Origin: Rosa chinensis
Lineage: Eukaryota > Streptophyta > Magnoliopsida > Rosales > Rosaceae
Direction: 5' to 3'
DNA: 64,000 nucleotides
Assembly: GCF_002994745.2 (NCBI RefSeq)
Contig: NC_037089.1
Span: forward strand, 83,786,347-83,850,346
Shown here: one piece after another, positions 1 through 10,933 of the stretch
Numbering within the stretch: the stretch's first letter is position 1
Layout: each line of letters starts with the position of its first letter
Program-made: the position numbers and the translations under genes
Notes under the pieces: generated by a model
Database searches by the model: none
The model's input: the letters and a program-made list of their open reading frames with translations, nothing else
What the model was told of the DNA's origin: nothing

Positions 1-695
1 CGTTGCTGAACTCCATGAGGTCATTGATGATTTCCTCTTTCTTTTTTGGCTCCATTGCTATGCTCTCAAATGTTGCTGGGTGATCAAAGGCTGCAGAGCT
101 CCATTTCCTCGTTTTGTATCCAGAAGCAGGATTGTTAATGTAAAGCTTCCATTGCCTATGACTCACTGCTATTGCCTTCCCTTCTTTTCTCACATGGTCA
201 AGATAAGACCCCGTGATTATGTCCCTGTGGCGTCTATGGAATGTGAGCTTATAACGTCTCTTCTCATCAGACTGAGTATAGAAAGGAAATGATGAAGATT
301 GCCTAGGTGCGCTTTTCCTGGAAGCCCACCAGAGCTTAATGCCTTGGAATTCATCAGTCACCTCTTCATTGTCATCCATGACAAGCACTAGAGACTTGCT
401 ACCCTTGACTTCTCTTGCTTTGAGCCGTTTTGCTTCTGTAGACGACTTGGTGCTGAGGTAGCTTTGGATGGCTGTGAACACTTCACTGCGCTTGTGCAAC
501 TCGCCGGCATATTCATCAAAGGAAATTTGGATGAGGGTACACATAGCCAAACCATTTTAAGGTATATCTTTGAATATGGCTCCGAAGTTGATAGGGAAAG
601 TATCGGTGAAACATGGCATAAGCAAACATCATACTTGCCAGCACTGAGCCCAGTGAGCCCAGTTGAGGCCACAACCACATTTCTCTCATCATCAT
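1..695 (-). pseudogene. AAA-ATPase copy A (type I), N-terminal part, frameshifted, cut by window edge
   Basis: This is the N-terminal half of a BCS1/HSR4-type AAA-ATPase whose ATPase core would lie left of base 1. It starts with a Met-rich stretch (MMMREMW) and a hydrophobic N-terminal segment that in this family anchors the protein in a membrane. The AAA-ATPase-associated N-terminal domain follows (SYLSTKSSTEAKRLK, WWASRK, KLTFHRRHRD). Compared with copy C, two bases are missing near 534, so the frame breaks about 55 codons in. Translation could be extended to an ATG at 797, but that lies upstream of the TATA box at 740-747, so the start at 695 is preferred. Similarity to copies C and E is very high. 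It is probably non-functional unless the break is a sequencing error. Confidence 0.75.
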
Positions 696-739
696 CCTCT
701 TGAGCGTAGTTGGTTTGCTTTTACAACAATCAAGATACT

Positions 740-747
740 TATATATA
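740..747 (-). promoter_or_regulatory. TATA box of AAA-ATPase copy A
   Basis: TATATATA on the minus strand, about 45 bp upstream of the preferred ATG at 695. The same element stands before copy C and is deleted before copy E. Confidence 0.55.
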
Positions 748-797
748 GAGTTTGGGGGCCTTTCTAATACAGACTTAATAAGGACTTCATTAAGCAT

Positions 798-1868
798 ACA
801 TGCTCAGGCTTTGCCCCTGTTTGTGTTTTGTTCAGAATGGGGTATGTTGCATTTTGTTTATGTTTAGGTGAATGTTATATTAGTATAAAACTATAAATGA
901 TCAAAGAGGGTGAGTGTGCATTGGTGTATGATGTGTCTATGTGAATACATTATCCATTCTGGTCTAGAATTGAGTGGTGGATGTGTCTCTTTGCTCATTG
1001 TCTCCTTGCTCAAGGCCGGCCAAGAATATGCTTTCAACATGGGTTAGTAAACCACGGCAAACCACTCAGAAATTCTCGACCATAAACCTAATTTATTAGT
1101 ACCCTGACATCATATACCAATGATGTCATAATATTTCCTTCAACATGCATCATTCACATTCCTTTACTTCATCTTCTCCTTGCTTAAACAATATCTTTCC
1201 ACCCTTATCAAATCACTGTATATGGTTGCAATTTTGCATGTGATGATCATGAAGTTACTGCAAGATAACGTAATATAATTATGTCAATTTTCACTTATTC
1301 TGATTGAGAAAGTATAATCATTTTAGTGATATGTTTTCCTCATTGGCTGCAGGATGTGATTATAGACCAAAATAAAATGGATATATAGATGGAGATTGAC
1401 TGTGAACCAGTGAAGGTGACAGCTTTTCTAAAGAAGTCCTGGGGGTCATTCACTCATTCATGGTAAGCTCTCTTGCTCTAGAGATTTCCCAATCTTGAAA
1501 AGATAGGCTTGTGGATTTAAACCCTGCTACTGCTAGTTAAATAGTAATATGGCCTGGCTGAAACTTGCTTTATCTCTTCAGATTCCCAATTTAATCATTC
1601 CATATATATGGTTGAGTTGTTGAATGATGAAGCTTTTGCACTGTTACTTCAGCTTTGCATAGTAAGATTATAAATAATTTTTAGGTTTCAATTGGCATTA
1701 CAATGGTTCCGTGAAACATGAATTTTTTATTTCCTTAAAACTCATAAAAATGATCATTAATTGCTAAGCAAAATGTAAAAACTTCTAAATAATTCTTATT
1801 GCACACTACTTTAACCCCCAGTTCTAGTTATGAAGAATTCCAGATTGTTTGTGTCTCTTTCCACATCT
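798..1868. other. Spacer between AAA-ATPase copies A and B
   Basis: No gene is seen. The sequence aligns by eye with the spacers at 19076-20058 and, in part, 23247-26110, so it is part of the duplicated two-gene unit. This copy has no transposon inside and is the best proxy for the ancestral spacer. Confidence 0.6.
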
Positions 1869-2515
1869 TCAATGGATGTCTCCATCTTCTTTCCCATCTT
1901 GTTTGGCTGATGTTCCATTACATAATTTACACTTCACTTCTTCTTTAACAGACTCAACCTTTTCCTTCTCTTCTTTCTCTGCCTTCAATTTTGCTTCTTC
2001 CTCTTCCTTCAATTTTGCTTCTTTCTCTGCCTTCAGTTTGGCTTCTTCCTCTGCCTTCAGTTTCACTTCTTCCTCTGCCTTCACTCTTGCCTCCTCCTTT
2101 GCCGTCTTGACTCTTGAGAGCTTCAATCAAGGCCTTCAAACAAGAATCAGCACCCTCTATATCGGATTTGGGCATCAAATTCTCTGCCACATCAGCTGGA
2201 GTCATGTTGGTCTCCCCCAATAACCGTTCAATGGTACCAAACAGTTCATGTGACTCCAGATCCAAATAGTTCCTCGCAAGCACTTTGAATGCTTCATAGC
2301 AACAGTAGGACAATTCAATATGCTTGTCCATCCTTCCTCTTCTTATGAGAGCAGGATCAAGTTTGTCCACAAAATTAGTGGTAAACACAATGATTCTTTC
2401 ACCTCCACAAGCTGACCAGATACCATCAATGAAGTTCAATAGCCCGGATAATGTAACCTCACTTGGTTTGTTTTCTTCTCCTCCCCTCATTTTTTTAATC
2501 GGTTCATTTTCTTCT

Positions 2516-3132
2516 TGTTGGGAAAGAAGGGCTGCCTTAATACAAGGCCAATGGATAATTGGTTATCCCAGGATCTAACTTTTCCCACCTCTCGTGTGAT
2601 TTGCGGAATAGCAACAAATGAATAAAAGAAGACACAATATTTAACGAGGTTCAGCAAATGTGCCTACGTCCTCGGGGCAGTAGTAATACTCTCTTCCACT
2701 ATATAAATAATGGGATTACAAGGCAATCTCACTTTGGTGACTAAACTTCACCAAAGTGGTAACACACACTCTATCTCTCAAGAGGAATTTTCTTCTCACT
2801 AATCTCTCAAGTGAGGATCTCACTACTATCTCAAACTCTATTAGTTTGGATGACTCTTGCCTTTGGTTATTTTTGCTACAACCTTACATGCCTATTTATA
2901 GGCAATTGGGTTCATGGATGTGGCATGCAATTGGAAGCAAAGTCAAGTCTTCTTCCAAGTTTGGCATGCCTAACTTCAAAGATGGCTAGCTACCTACCTT
3001 CCAAGATGGCTTGCTACCTACCTTCCAAGATGGCTTGCTATCTACCTTCTTTGAATATTCCAACCCATGCATTCCTCATGTGGTAAATCACCACATGGAT
3101 TTCCTCCTCCATTAAGGAGGGACTGCCCATCA
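2516..3132 (-). repeat. 3' LTR of the copia element
   Basis: 617 bp. By eye it is identical to 7158-7774. It begins TGTTGGG and ends CCCATCA on the plus strand, and contains a short tandem repeat of a CTACCTTCCAAGATGGCTTG-type motif near its inner end (about 2985-3050). Confidence 0.93.
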
Positions 3133-3145
3133 ATCTCCCCCTCCC
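3133..3145 (-). promoter_or_regulatory. Polypurine tract of the copia element
   Basis: GGGAGGGGGAGAT on the minus strand, directly before the 3' LTR. This is the expected site of plus-strand DNA priming. Confidence 0.8.
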
Positions 3146-3148
3146 GAC

Positions 3149-6100
3149 TTAGATGGAGGGATGCGTCAATCCTGACGCGCTTCTGCAAAACTCAAACTTG
3201 TCCTTTGGTAAGGACTTTGTCATCATATCTGAACTGTTCTCATCTGTGTGAATCTTCTCAAGCTGTAGTTGCTTGGCTTCCAGCACATCACGTATCCAGT
3301 GATACCTCACATCAATGTGCTTTGACTTCGAGTGAAAACTCGAATTCTTACTCAGATGAATTGCGCTTTGACTATCACAATGCAGAACATAGTTTTGTTG
3401 CTTATGGCCCAATTCCTGTAGGAATTTCTTCATCCACAAAATTTCTTTGCAGGCTTCCGTAGCTGCTATGAACTCCGCTTCTGTAGTTGACAAAGCAACA
3501 CATTTTTGTAGCTTTGATTTCCATGAGACAGCTCCCCCTGAAAATGTAATCAGGTATCCTGATGTAGACTTTCTTGAGTCAACATCTCCGGCCATATCTG
3601 CATCTGTATAGCTTATCAGTTCAGGCTTCCCACTTCCAAAGCATAAACCCATTTTGGAAGTACCTTTGAGATATTTAAGAATCCACTTCACAGCATTCCA
3701 ATGCTCTTTGCCTGGATTAGACAGAAATCTGCTAACAACACTAACTGCGTGTGTTATGTCTGGTCTTGTACACACCATTGCATACATCAGGCTTCCTACC
3801 GCTGAGGCATATGGCACCTTCACCATTTCTTCCTCTTCTTTCTCACTTGTAGGACTCTGCTTCGAGCTGAGCTTAAAGTGACTAGCAAGTGGAGTAGCAA
3901 CTGGCTTTGCTTTCTCCATGTGGAACCGCTCCAATACCTTCTCGATATATTTTTCTTGTGATAACCACAGCTTCCCATTCTGTTTATCGCGGGTAATATT
4001 CATACCAAGAATTTGCTTTGCTGGTCCCAAGTCTTTCATAGCAAAAGACTTACTGAGCTCTTTCTTCAGTTTGCTAATCTTGTCACCATCTTGTCCTACG
4101 ATCAACATGTCATCAACATACAAGAGTAGTATGATGAAGTCACCTCCTGAGAAATTCTTCACAAATACACAATGGTCTGAAGTTGTCCTCTGATATCCTT
4201 GCTCAATCATGAAGGAATCGAACTTCTTGTACCATTGTCGCGGCGCCTGCTTTAGTCCATACAAACTCTTTTTCAGTTTGCAGACTAGATCTTCCTTGCT
4301 TTTGACTTTGAATCCTTCTGGCTGCTCCATGTAAATTTCCTCTTCAAGGTCACCGTGAAGGAAAGCCGTCTTCACATCAAGTTGTTCAATCTCCAGATTT
4401 AAACTTGCAGCCAAACCAAGTACCACCCGGATAGACGTCATCTTTACCACGGGCGAGAAAATTTCTTCAAAGTCAACTCCCTTTTTCTGATTGAAACCTT
4501 TAACGACCAGTCTTGCCTTGAATCTGGGTCGTGAGCTATTCTCCTCAGTCTTCAATCTATACACCCATTTGTTTCTGAGTGCTCTCTTACCTTTTGGTAA
4601 CTCCACCAGCTCATAAGTCTGGTTCTCATGCAAGGACTTAATTTCTTCTTGCATGGCTTCCAACCACTCCCCCTTGTGGTCATCTGTCAGAGCTTCTTCA
4701 TAAGACTCTGGCTCTCCTCCATCTGTGAGAGTAACGAACTCATGTAGAGGGTATCTGTTTGAGGGTCTGCGTTCCCTGAGTGATCTTCGAGGGGTCGGTG
4801 CCTCTTCCTCATCATTAGTTGCATCATCAACTGGATCATTAATCATCGGGTCATTTGCTGCATCACCGACATCTTCGGTATCTCTCCGGCCATCCTGGTT
4901 TGTTTGCGGAGGAACTTTATCCGGGTTCATCGGATATTCTCTGGGTTGTTTAGGCTTCTCAGTCTTCTGAGTATCTTCGATGTTCAGATCTTCGAAGAAG
5001 ACAACATCTCTGCTTCTGACAATCTTCTTATTGACAGGATCCCATAGCCTGTACCCATATTCTTCATTTCCATATCCCAGAAATATGCATTCTTTCGACT
5101 TGCTATCGATTTTTGATCTTTCATCTTTGGGAATATGAACAAATGCTTTGCAGCCAAATACCTTCAAATGATTGTATGAGACATCTTTTCCGGTCCAAAA
5201 CATGTTTGGCACGTCACCATTTAATGGAGCTGAGGGAGAAAGGTTGATCACATCAACTGCAGTCATTAGAGCTTCACCCCAAAAGCTCTTGGGCAACTTA
5301 GCATGAGATAACATTGTTCTGATTCTTTCAACAATAGTTCTGTTCATCCTCTCGGCCACTCCGTTGTGCTGAGGAGTCTTTGGAACAGATCGTTCATGCC
5401 TGATTCCGTTACTTTTGCAATAGTGCCTGAACGCCCCTATGTACTCTCCCCCGTTGTCGGTGCGAATGCATTTTAATGTGCTGCCTGTTTCTCGTTCAAC
5501 TTTGGCATGAAATTGCTTAAATACTTCGAGCACTTGATCTTTAGCTTTCAGTGCATAAACCCATACCTTCCTGGAATGATCATCAATGAAGGTGACGAAG
5601 TATCTTGCACCTCCTAGAGTATTTGTGGTCATGGGACCACACACATCAGAATGTACAACATCCAAAACATTGGATTTTCTTGGTGCAGGAGAACGATGGA
5701 ATGAAGCTCTATGTTGCTTTCCAGCCAAGCAATGCGTACATGGTTTTAGAGGCATATCTTTAACATTGACACCAGTTAATACCTCTCTTTTGGCTAGAAC
5801 AGTAAGTCCCTTCTCGCTAATGTGACCGAGCCGCTTGTGCCATAGCTCGGCCGGCGAATCTTCTCCGAGTGTAACTGCATACCCACTACAGATTTTTGCA
5901 TAAGTCGTGTAGAGAGTGTTCTCTTTCCTCCCTCGGGCTAGAATTTCTGGACCATTACTGAGCCTCCATTTTCCATCACCAAAGACACTTGTGCAGCCTT
6001 CATCATCAAGTAATCCTGTGGAGATCAAGTTGAGACGCATGTCTGGAACGTGTCTCACATCCTTGAGAACCAAGCAGTGGCCTGTGTTGGTTTCAAGGGA

Positions 6101-7105
6101 AATATCTCCCCTTCCCACGATCTTGGACCTCTTATCATTTCCCATCCTGACATTACCGAAATTTCCAGTATTGTAGGATGTAAAGAACTCCCTTCGTGAG
6201 GTTACATGAAATGATGCACCAGAATCGATGATCCAACATGTATCTTGAGATGTCAAATTAACCTGACCCTCTCCATAAATGATGAGTACCTCTTCTTCGT
6301 ATGAGGTAGTAAAAGCTGTGTCTCTGGCACCACCTTTCCCAGCTTGCTCTCTCTTAAGCCTCCTGCAATCCTTCTTTATGTGGCCTTTTCCACCACAGTG
6401 AAAACATTCGATGTCCTTCTTTGGGGCGAACTTGTCTTTTGATCGATCTTTCAATTTGCCTCGGTTGTGGAATTTTCTACTGCTTCCACGGTTGTTGGTG
6501 ACGAGGGCTTCTGACTCGATCGATATTCCTTGCTCCTTCCTCCTTGCTTCTTCATTGAACATGCTGTCTTTTACAGTGCTTAGTGTGAGAACACCTTGAG
6601 GAGCTGAGTTGCTTAATGACACCACCAACGTGTCCCAGCTATCTGGCAACGAGCTTAGTAACAATAGTGCTTGCAACTCATCATCAAGTACCATCTTCAT
6701 ATTCGTCAATTGATTCACCATGCCTTGGAAGTCGCTCAAGTGTTCCGAAACACTTTGACCATCCCTGTACTTTGTGTTCACCAACCGCCGAATGAACGAG
6801 GCTTTGTTTTGTGCGGTCTTTCTCTCGTACATGGACTCCAACTTTGTCCACATTGAGTAGGCATTGGTTTCCTGTGCAACATGATGAAAAACACTTTCAT
6901 CAACCCATTGACGAATTCCTGCAACAGCTTTTCTGTTCAGGATGCTCCAGTCTTTGTCAGTCTTGCCTGCTGGCTTCTCTCCACCATTTTGAAGAGGCTC
7001 GTACATATCCTTGCAGTAAAGGATGTCTTCCATTCTGGGCTTCCAAATGGAGTAATTCGATGATGTCAACTTAACCATTGTTGCTGCCGATGACGACTCT
7101 GCCAT
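3149..7105 (-). CDS. Copia gag-pol polyprotein, intact
   Basis: One open frame of 1,318 codons plus stop. The start is taken at the ATG giving MAESSSAATM (7105). The frame stays open another 17 codons upstream, but without an ATG and into the primer binding site. Domains in order: gag with a CCHC zinc knuckle (CFHCGGKGHIKKDC); aspartic protease (DSGA); integrase with HHCC zinc region and DDE core (TDNGGEY, TPQHNGVAERMNR); reverse transcriptase with the catalytic YVDD box; RNase H (YTDADMAGD, STTEAEFIA). Every hallmark residue I looked for is present. The protein would make the virus-like particle and the enzymes for retrotransposition of this element. Confidence 0.93.
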   Translation of the reverse strand: MAESSSAATMVKLTSSNYSIWKPRMEDILYCKDMYEPLQNGGEKPAGKTDKDWSILNRKAVAGIRQWVDESVFHHVAQETNAYSMWTKLESMYERKTAQNKASFIRRLVNTKYRDGQSVSEHLSDFQGMVNQLTNMKMVLDDELQALLLLSSLPDSWDTLVVSLSNSAPQGVLTLSTVKDSMFNEEARRKEQGISIESEALVTNNRGSSRKFHNRGKLKDRSKDKFAPKKDIECFHCGGKGHIKKDCRRLKREQAGKGGARDTAFTTSYEEEVLIIYGEGQVNLTSQDTCWIIDSGASFHVTSRREFFTSYNTGNFGNVRMGNDKRSKIVGRGDISLETNTGHCLVLKDVRHVPDMRLNLISTGLLDDEGCTSVFGDGKWRLSNGPEILARGRKENTLYTTYAKICSGYAVTLGEDSPAELWHKRLGHISEKGLTVLAKREVLTGVNVKDMPLKPCTHCLAGKQHRASFHRSPAPRKSNVLDVVHSDVCGPMTTNTLGGARYFVTFIDDHSRKVWVYALKAKDQVLEVFKQFHAKVERETGSTLKCIRTDNGGEYIGAFRHYCKSNGIRHERSVPKTPQHNGVAERMNRTIVERIRTMLSHAKLPKSFWGEALMTAVDVINLSPSAPLNGDVPNMFWTGKDVSYNHLKVFGCKAFVHIPKDERSKIDSKSKECIFLGYGNEEYGYRLWDPVNKKIVRSRDVVFFEDLNIEDTQKTEKPKQPREYPMNPDKVPPQTNQDGRRDTEDVGDAANDPMINDPVDDATNDEEEAPTPRRSLRERRPSNRYPLHEFVTLTDGGEPESYEEALTDDHKGEWLEAMQEEIKSLHENQTYELVELPKGKRALRNKWVYRLKTEENSSRPRFKARLVVKGFNQKKGVDFEEIFSPVVKMTSIRVVLGLAASLNLEIEQLDVKTAFLHGDLEEEIYMEQPEGFKVKSKEDLVCKLKKSLYGLKQAPRQWYKKFDSFMIEQGYQRTTSDHCVFVKNFSGGDFIILLLYVDDMLIVGQDGDKISKLKKELSKSFAMKDLGPAKQILGMNITRDKQNGKLWLSQEKYIEKVLERFHMEKAKPVATPLASHFKLSSKQSPTSEKEEEEMVKVPYASAVGSLMYAMVCTRPDITHAVSVVSRFLSNPGKEHWNAVKWILKYLKGTSKMGLCFGSGKPELISYTDADMAGDVDSRKSTSGYLITFSGGAVSWKSKLQKCVALSTTEAEFIAATEACKEILWMKKFLQELGHKQQNYVLHCDSQSAIHLSKNSSFHSKSKHIDVRYHWIRDVLEAKQLQLEKIHTDENSSDMMTKSLPKDKFEFCRSASGLTHPSI

Positions 7106-7143
7106 CTTGATCACTACGAGATGCCACCAACAATGAGCGCCGG

Positions 7144-7155
7144 GCTCTGATACCA
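7144..7155 (-). promoter_or_regulatory. Primer binding site (tRNA-Met type)
   Basis: TGGTATCAGAGC on the minus strand, two bases inside the 5' LTR. This is the usual plant retrotransposon site complementary to the 3' end of initiator tRNA-Met. Confidence 0.88.
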
Positions 7156-7157
7156 CT

Positions 7158-7774
7158 TGTTGGGAAAGAAGGGCTGCCTTAATACAAGGCCAATGGATAA
7201 TTGGTTATCCCAGGATCTAACTTTTCCCACCTCTCGTGTGATTTGCGGAATAGCAACAAATGAATAAAAGAAGACACAATATTTAACGAGGTTCAGCAAA
7301 TGTGCCTACGTCCTCGGGGCAGTAGTAATACTCTCTTCCACTATATAAATAATGGGATTACAAGGCAATCTCACTTTGGTGACTAAACTTCACCAAAGTG
7401 GTAACACACACTCTATCTCTCAAGAGGAATTTTCTTCTCACTAATCTCTCAAGTGAGGATCTCACTACTATCTCAAACTCTATTAGTTTGGATGACTCTT
7501 GCCTTTGGTTATTTTTGCTACAACCTTACATGCCTATTTATAGGCAATTGGGTTCATGGATGTGGCATGCAATTGGAAGCAAAGTCAAGTCTTCTTCCAA
7601 GTTTGGCATGCCTAACTTCAAAGATGGCTAGCTACCTACCTTCCAAGATGGCTTGCTACCTACCTTCCAAGATGGCTTGCTATCTACCTTCTTTGAATAT
7701 TCCAACCCATGCATTCCTCATGTGGTAAATCACCACATGGATTTCCTCCTCCATTAAGGAGGGACTGCCCATCA
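7158..7774 (-). repeat. 5' LTR of the copia element
   Basis: 617 bp, the partner of 2516-3132. No differences were seen when the two were read side by side. Confidence 0.93.
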
Positions 7775-8798
7775 CTTCTTTATCTTCATCATCCTTCTCC
7801 TTCTTCTTCTTTCGTTGCCCCGTGAGATCAAGCGAGCAATCAATGTCCTCAATCACAATAATAGCCTTGTTTGGGATGTCAATCAGCAACTTCCTCAGCT
7901 CAGTGTTGTTCTTCACCGTGGTCAGCTCAAGATCATAAACATCATAGTTCATGAGGTTAGACATGGCAGCAATCATAGTGGACTTACCAGTGCCTGGTGG
8001 CCCATACAGGAGATAACCCCGCTTCCAAGCCTTCCCTATTTTCGCATAGTATTCTTTTCCCTTGCTGAACTTGATGAGGTCATTGACGATTTCCTCTTTC
8101 TTTTTCGGCTCCATTGCTATGGTCTCAAATGTTGCAGGGTGCTCAAAGACTACAGGGCTCCATTTAGTTGCTTTGTAATAAGACCAATTCTGAGCTGAAT
8201 TGTTAATGTAGAGCTTTCTTTGCCTGTTGCTCACTGCTATTGCCTTGCCTTGTTTTCTCACATGGTCTAGATAAGACCCCATGATTATATCGCGGTGGCG
8301 TCTGTGGAAGGTCAGCTTATAATGTCTCTTCTCATCAGACTGAGGATAGAAGGAGAATGAAGATTGTTTAGGCGCGTTTTTCCTGGAAGCCCACCACAGC
8401 TTAATGCCTTGAAATTCATCTGTCACCTCTTCATTATCATCCATAGCAAGGACTAGAGACTTGCTGTCTTTGACATCTTGAGCTTTCAGCCGTTTCGCTT
8501 CAGTAGAGGACTTGGTGCTGAGGTAGCTTTGGATGGTAGCAAAGAGTTCACTGCGCTTGTACCACTCGCCAGTATATTCATCAAAGGAAATTTGGATGTA
8601 GGGGTACACATAGCCAAACAATTTCTGGGTATATTTTTCGATAGGGCCTCGAAGTTGATAAGGAAAGTATTGTTGAAACATGGCATATGCAAACATGGCA
8701 CTGGCAATCACTGAGCCCAGCTGAGGCCACATTTCTCCCATCATCATCATCTTGAGGATGGTTGGTTGGATTCTCTGTGCTTAGAATCAAGATACTGG

Positions 8799-8807
8799 TA
8801 TATATAA
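8799..8807 (-). promoter_or_regulatory. TATA box of AAA-ATPase copy B
   Basis: TATATATAA region about 50 bp upstream of the ATG at 8750. It is conserved at the same distance before copies D and F. Confidence 0.55.
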
Positions 8808-8885
8808 CGGAGAAGAGGTTCTTTTTCTTGGTGACCAAGTTGTAATAACCCCACCATAGTTTTTCTTAATTAATCCATACGTCAT

Positions 8886-8891
8886 TTGACT
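8886..8891. promoter_or_regulatory. Possible W-box before copy B
   Basis: TTGACT, the core of a WRKY-binding W-box, about 136 bp upstream of the ATG. It is conserved before copy D (21813-21818) and copy F (27859-27864). A role in stress induction is inference from the gene family. Confidence 0.3.
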
Positions 8892-10872
8892 AAAAGAAAC
8901 CACAAGTGTATGTCCTTGACAGATCTCAATGTGAAGCCTGCCTTGCTTGAATCACTCTCATGACTTGGTATGGAAATTCCATAGAAGAGAGAGACCGGTA
9001 AAACATGTGATGGAATTATGTTATTCAATTGAAATCGTGCGAACCATGATCTTAATATGACCCGGAATTTAATACTTCAGTGCACTATTGAACTGTAGCA
9101 GAATATGAGTAACGTATTTGCCTCAATTAGTATTTTGTTGTATTACCACTGATCACATAGAAGGAGAACATGAAAGATTCTACTTGGCTATGGTTCTCTT
9201 TTTTTTCTATTGATGAGTACTTAATATTTCCTGGGTCCATCTCAAGTCATAGAGCTCTCTGTCATGGAAGTGCAAATGTGAGGTGTGAATCAGATAGAGA
9301 AGATAAGATGTGTGAATGAAAGAAGTTATTTGTGGTCAGCCAAATTACCATATGATTGTTGTTTTTATTTTATTTTTTATTTTTAAAAAATAAATTATCT
9401 GGAGAGAATTGTATTGATTGATAATGAAAATTACAGAAGATTTGTATACCTTAAATTTTTTAAGACAACTTGCTGTGAACAAAGAAACATGATTCTGATA
9501 ATAGAGAAACAAAAGTCGCACACGGCACAGCTTGTTTGAAATAGACATGTAGTTGACAGTAACTTATTGTATGATAAACAACTTGTTCAAGGGGTTATCT
9601 TGATGTTCAATACCCTCATTTTTCCACTTCTCTTCTTTCCCTGCCTTTAACTTGTTTTGCTTCTCTCTCTGTCTCTCTGTCTTTTTTGACATCACTTCAT
9701 CCTTAGTTTTCAATCCATGTGACCCTAATATGACATGGTTTTTCTCTTTATTTTCGGAGACGTGATGATGTAATACCCACTAATCATCTGAGTGATCTCA
9801 TAGCGTAGGTGAAGATAGAAAGATTCTAATTTGCTGCTTGGCGTTTGGTTTCTTGTGTACGTTTTCCAGGAAGGAGCCACACAACTATACAACTTTTGCA
9901 ATGAGTAGACGATGACTAAGAAGATTCCGGGTCAACTAGGGTCTAGCTGGCTATTGCCTCCGTACGTACGGTATGATCATAAATATAACTGAAGAAAGTA
10001 ATGATTCTGATGCTAAGATGCATGCACACTAATTTTTGAACACGGCAGTTAAAAACTTTTAACTTGTTTGCAGTAGCTAGTAATAAGCATGTAGTACATA
10101 GATATTTAACTTCAGTTTTGCTCCAGACTCATCTGAGATGAATTTGATGGATGCTGATGATGAAAGATTGCATTGCTCAGGTTAGTTCTCCGGTGGTATC
10201 AGTTACATTCTCAGTTACATGGTTAAATTAACGTTGCAGCTTTAATTAGTTTCCTATTCCTCAATGTTAATGCAAAATTTAGATCCTTTTGTTGATGCAT
10301 TCATTGCTATTATTCTGCTGATATGCGATTTTGAGTTATTCAATACCAAATGGTGTTCAAGTTGTTCCTCACGCTCTTTTGGCTCTTTTGGATTACATTC
10401 TGAGATCTACTGTTAGTACCTTGGCAGTTTTAATAACTGCACACCAAGGCACCTATTGCGGAACCTAGATGAGCAAACATGTCTGCTGGAGCTTCAACTT
10501 TGAGTCTTCAGTGCTTGCTTGTTTTTGTTCAGAATGGGGCGTGTTGCAATTTTGTGAATGTTTAGGTGAAGGTTATATTGTTTTGTAGGAAAAAGGGAGA
10601 GTGAGTCATTGTGGGTTGTTTTTGTGTGAATACAATAAGCATTCTGGTGTAGAATTGACTGGTGGATTTGTCTCCATGCTTTAGGGTCGGCAAAGGCTGT
10701 GTGGACTACTTTGGCATGGTTGCGAATTGGGTCAGGGAAACCAACTGTAAATTACTAGGAAACTCCCTGGAAACGTATTGAAAATTATTAGTACCATGAC
10801 ATCATATCCTAATGATGTCATGATCTTTCATTTCAACATCATGCACATTCTTTCTTGAACTCCTCTCCTTAC
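8892..10872. other. Upstream flank of copy B, no gene seen
   Basis: The sequence from about 8,880 to 10,450 recurs upstream of copy F (about 27,840-29,510) and in shortened form upstream of copy D (21,800-22,537). It is therefore part of the duplicated unit. A block near 10,340-10,440 and its counterpart near 29,400-29,500 could be a decayed exon (29329-29532 is open for 67 codons), but I do not recognise it. Confidence 0.5.
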
Positions 10873-10933
10873 AGAATGATACAGAATCTGTGGAGGAACC
10901 ACTCTTCTATGGTCTTAGGGAATCCAATACAAT

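Larger units (their letters stand above)
2516..7774 (-). mobile_element. Complete Ty1/copia LTR retrotransposon inside AAA-ATPase copy B
   Basis: The element is 5,259 bp, bounded by two 617-bp LTRs that look identical, with TG...CA ends and a perfect 5-bp target duplication CTTCT (2511-2515 and 7775-7779). Minus-strand order is 5' LTR 7774-7158, tRNA-Met-type primer binding site, one long gag-pol frame, polypurine tract, 3' LTR 3132-2516. The absence of visible LTR differences and the open frame indicate a very recent insertion, and the element could be autonomous. Confidence 0.95.
1869..8750 (-). pseudogene. AAA-ATPase copy B (type II), split by a copia insertion and frameshifted
   Basis: The gene lies in two pieces, 8750-7775 (N-terminal domain, Walker A GPPGTGKST, Walker B IIVIEDIDCS) and 2515-1869 (sensor region IIVFTTNFVDKLDPALIRRGRMD and the C-terminal Lys/Glu-rich coiled coil). 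The pieces are separated by a complete copia element at 2516-7774. Removing one copy of the 5-bp target duplication CTTCT (2511-2515 and 7775-7779) restores continuity within the acidic and basic linker that follows the Walker B region. There is a second, independent defect: about 7 extra bases near 2105-2118, relative to copies D and F, shift the frame just before the coiled coil. The ancestral product matches D and F (about 536 aa). Family members are membrane-anchored AAA-ATPases of mitochondrial or ER membranes, often induced by pathogens or salicylate. This copy should be null. Confidence 0.85.

Noticed and set aside
1849..2223. Plus-strand Ser/Phe/Ala-rich frames opposite the AAA-ATPase C-termini (also at 20039-20452 and 26091-26504)
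   Set aside because: They are antisense shadows of the Lys/Glu/Ala coiled-coil coding sequence and recur wherever that sequence does.
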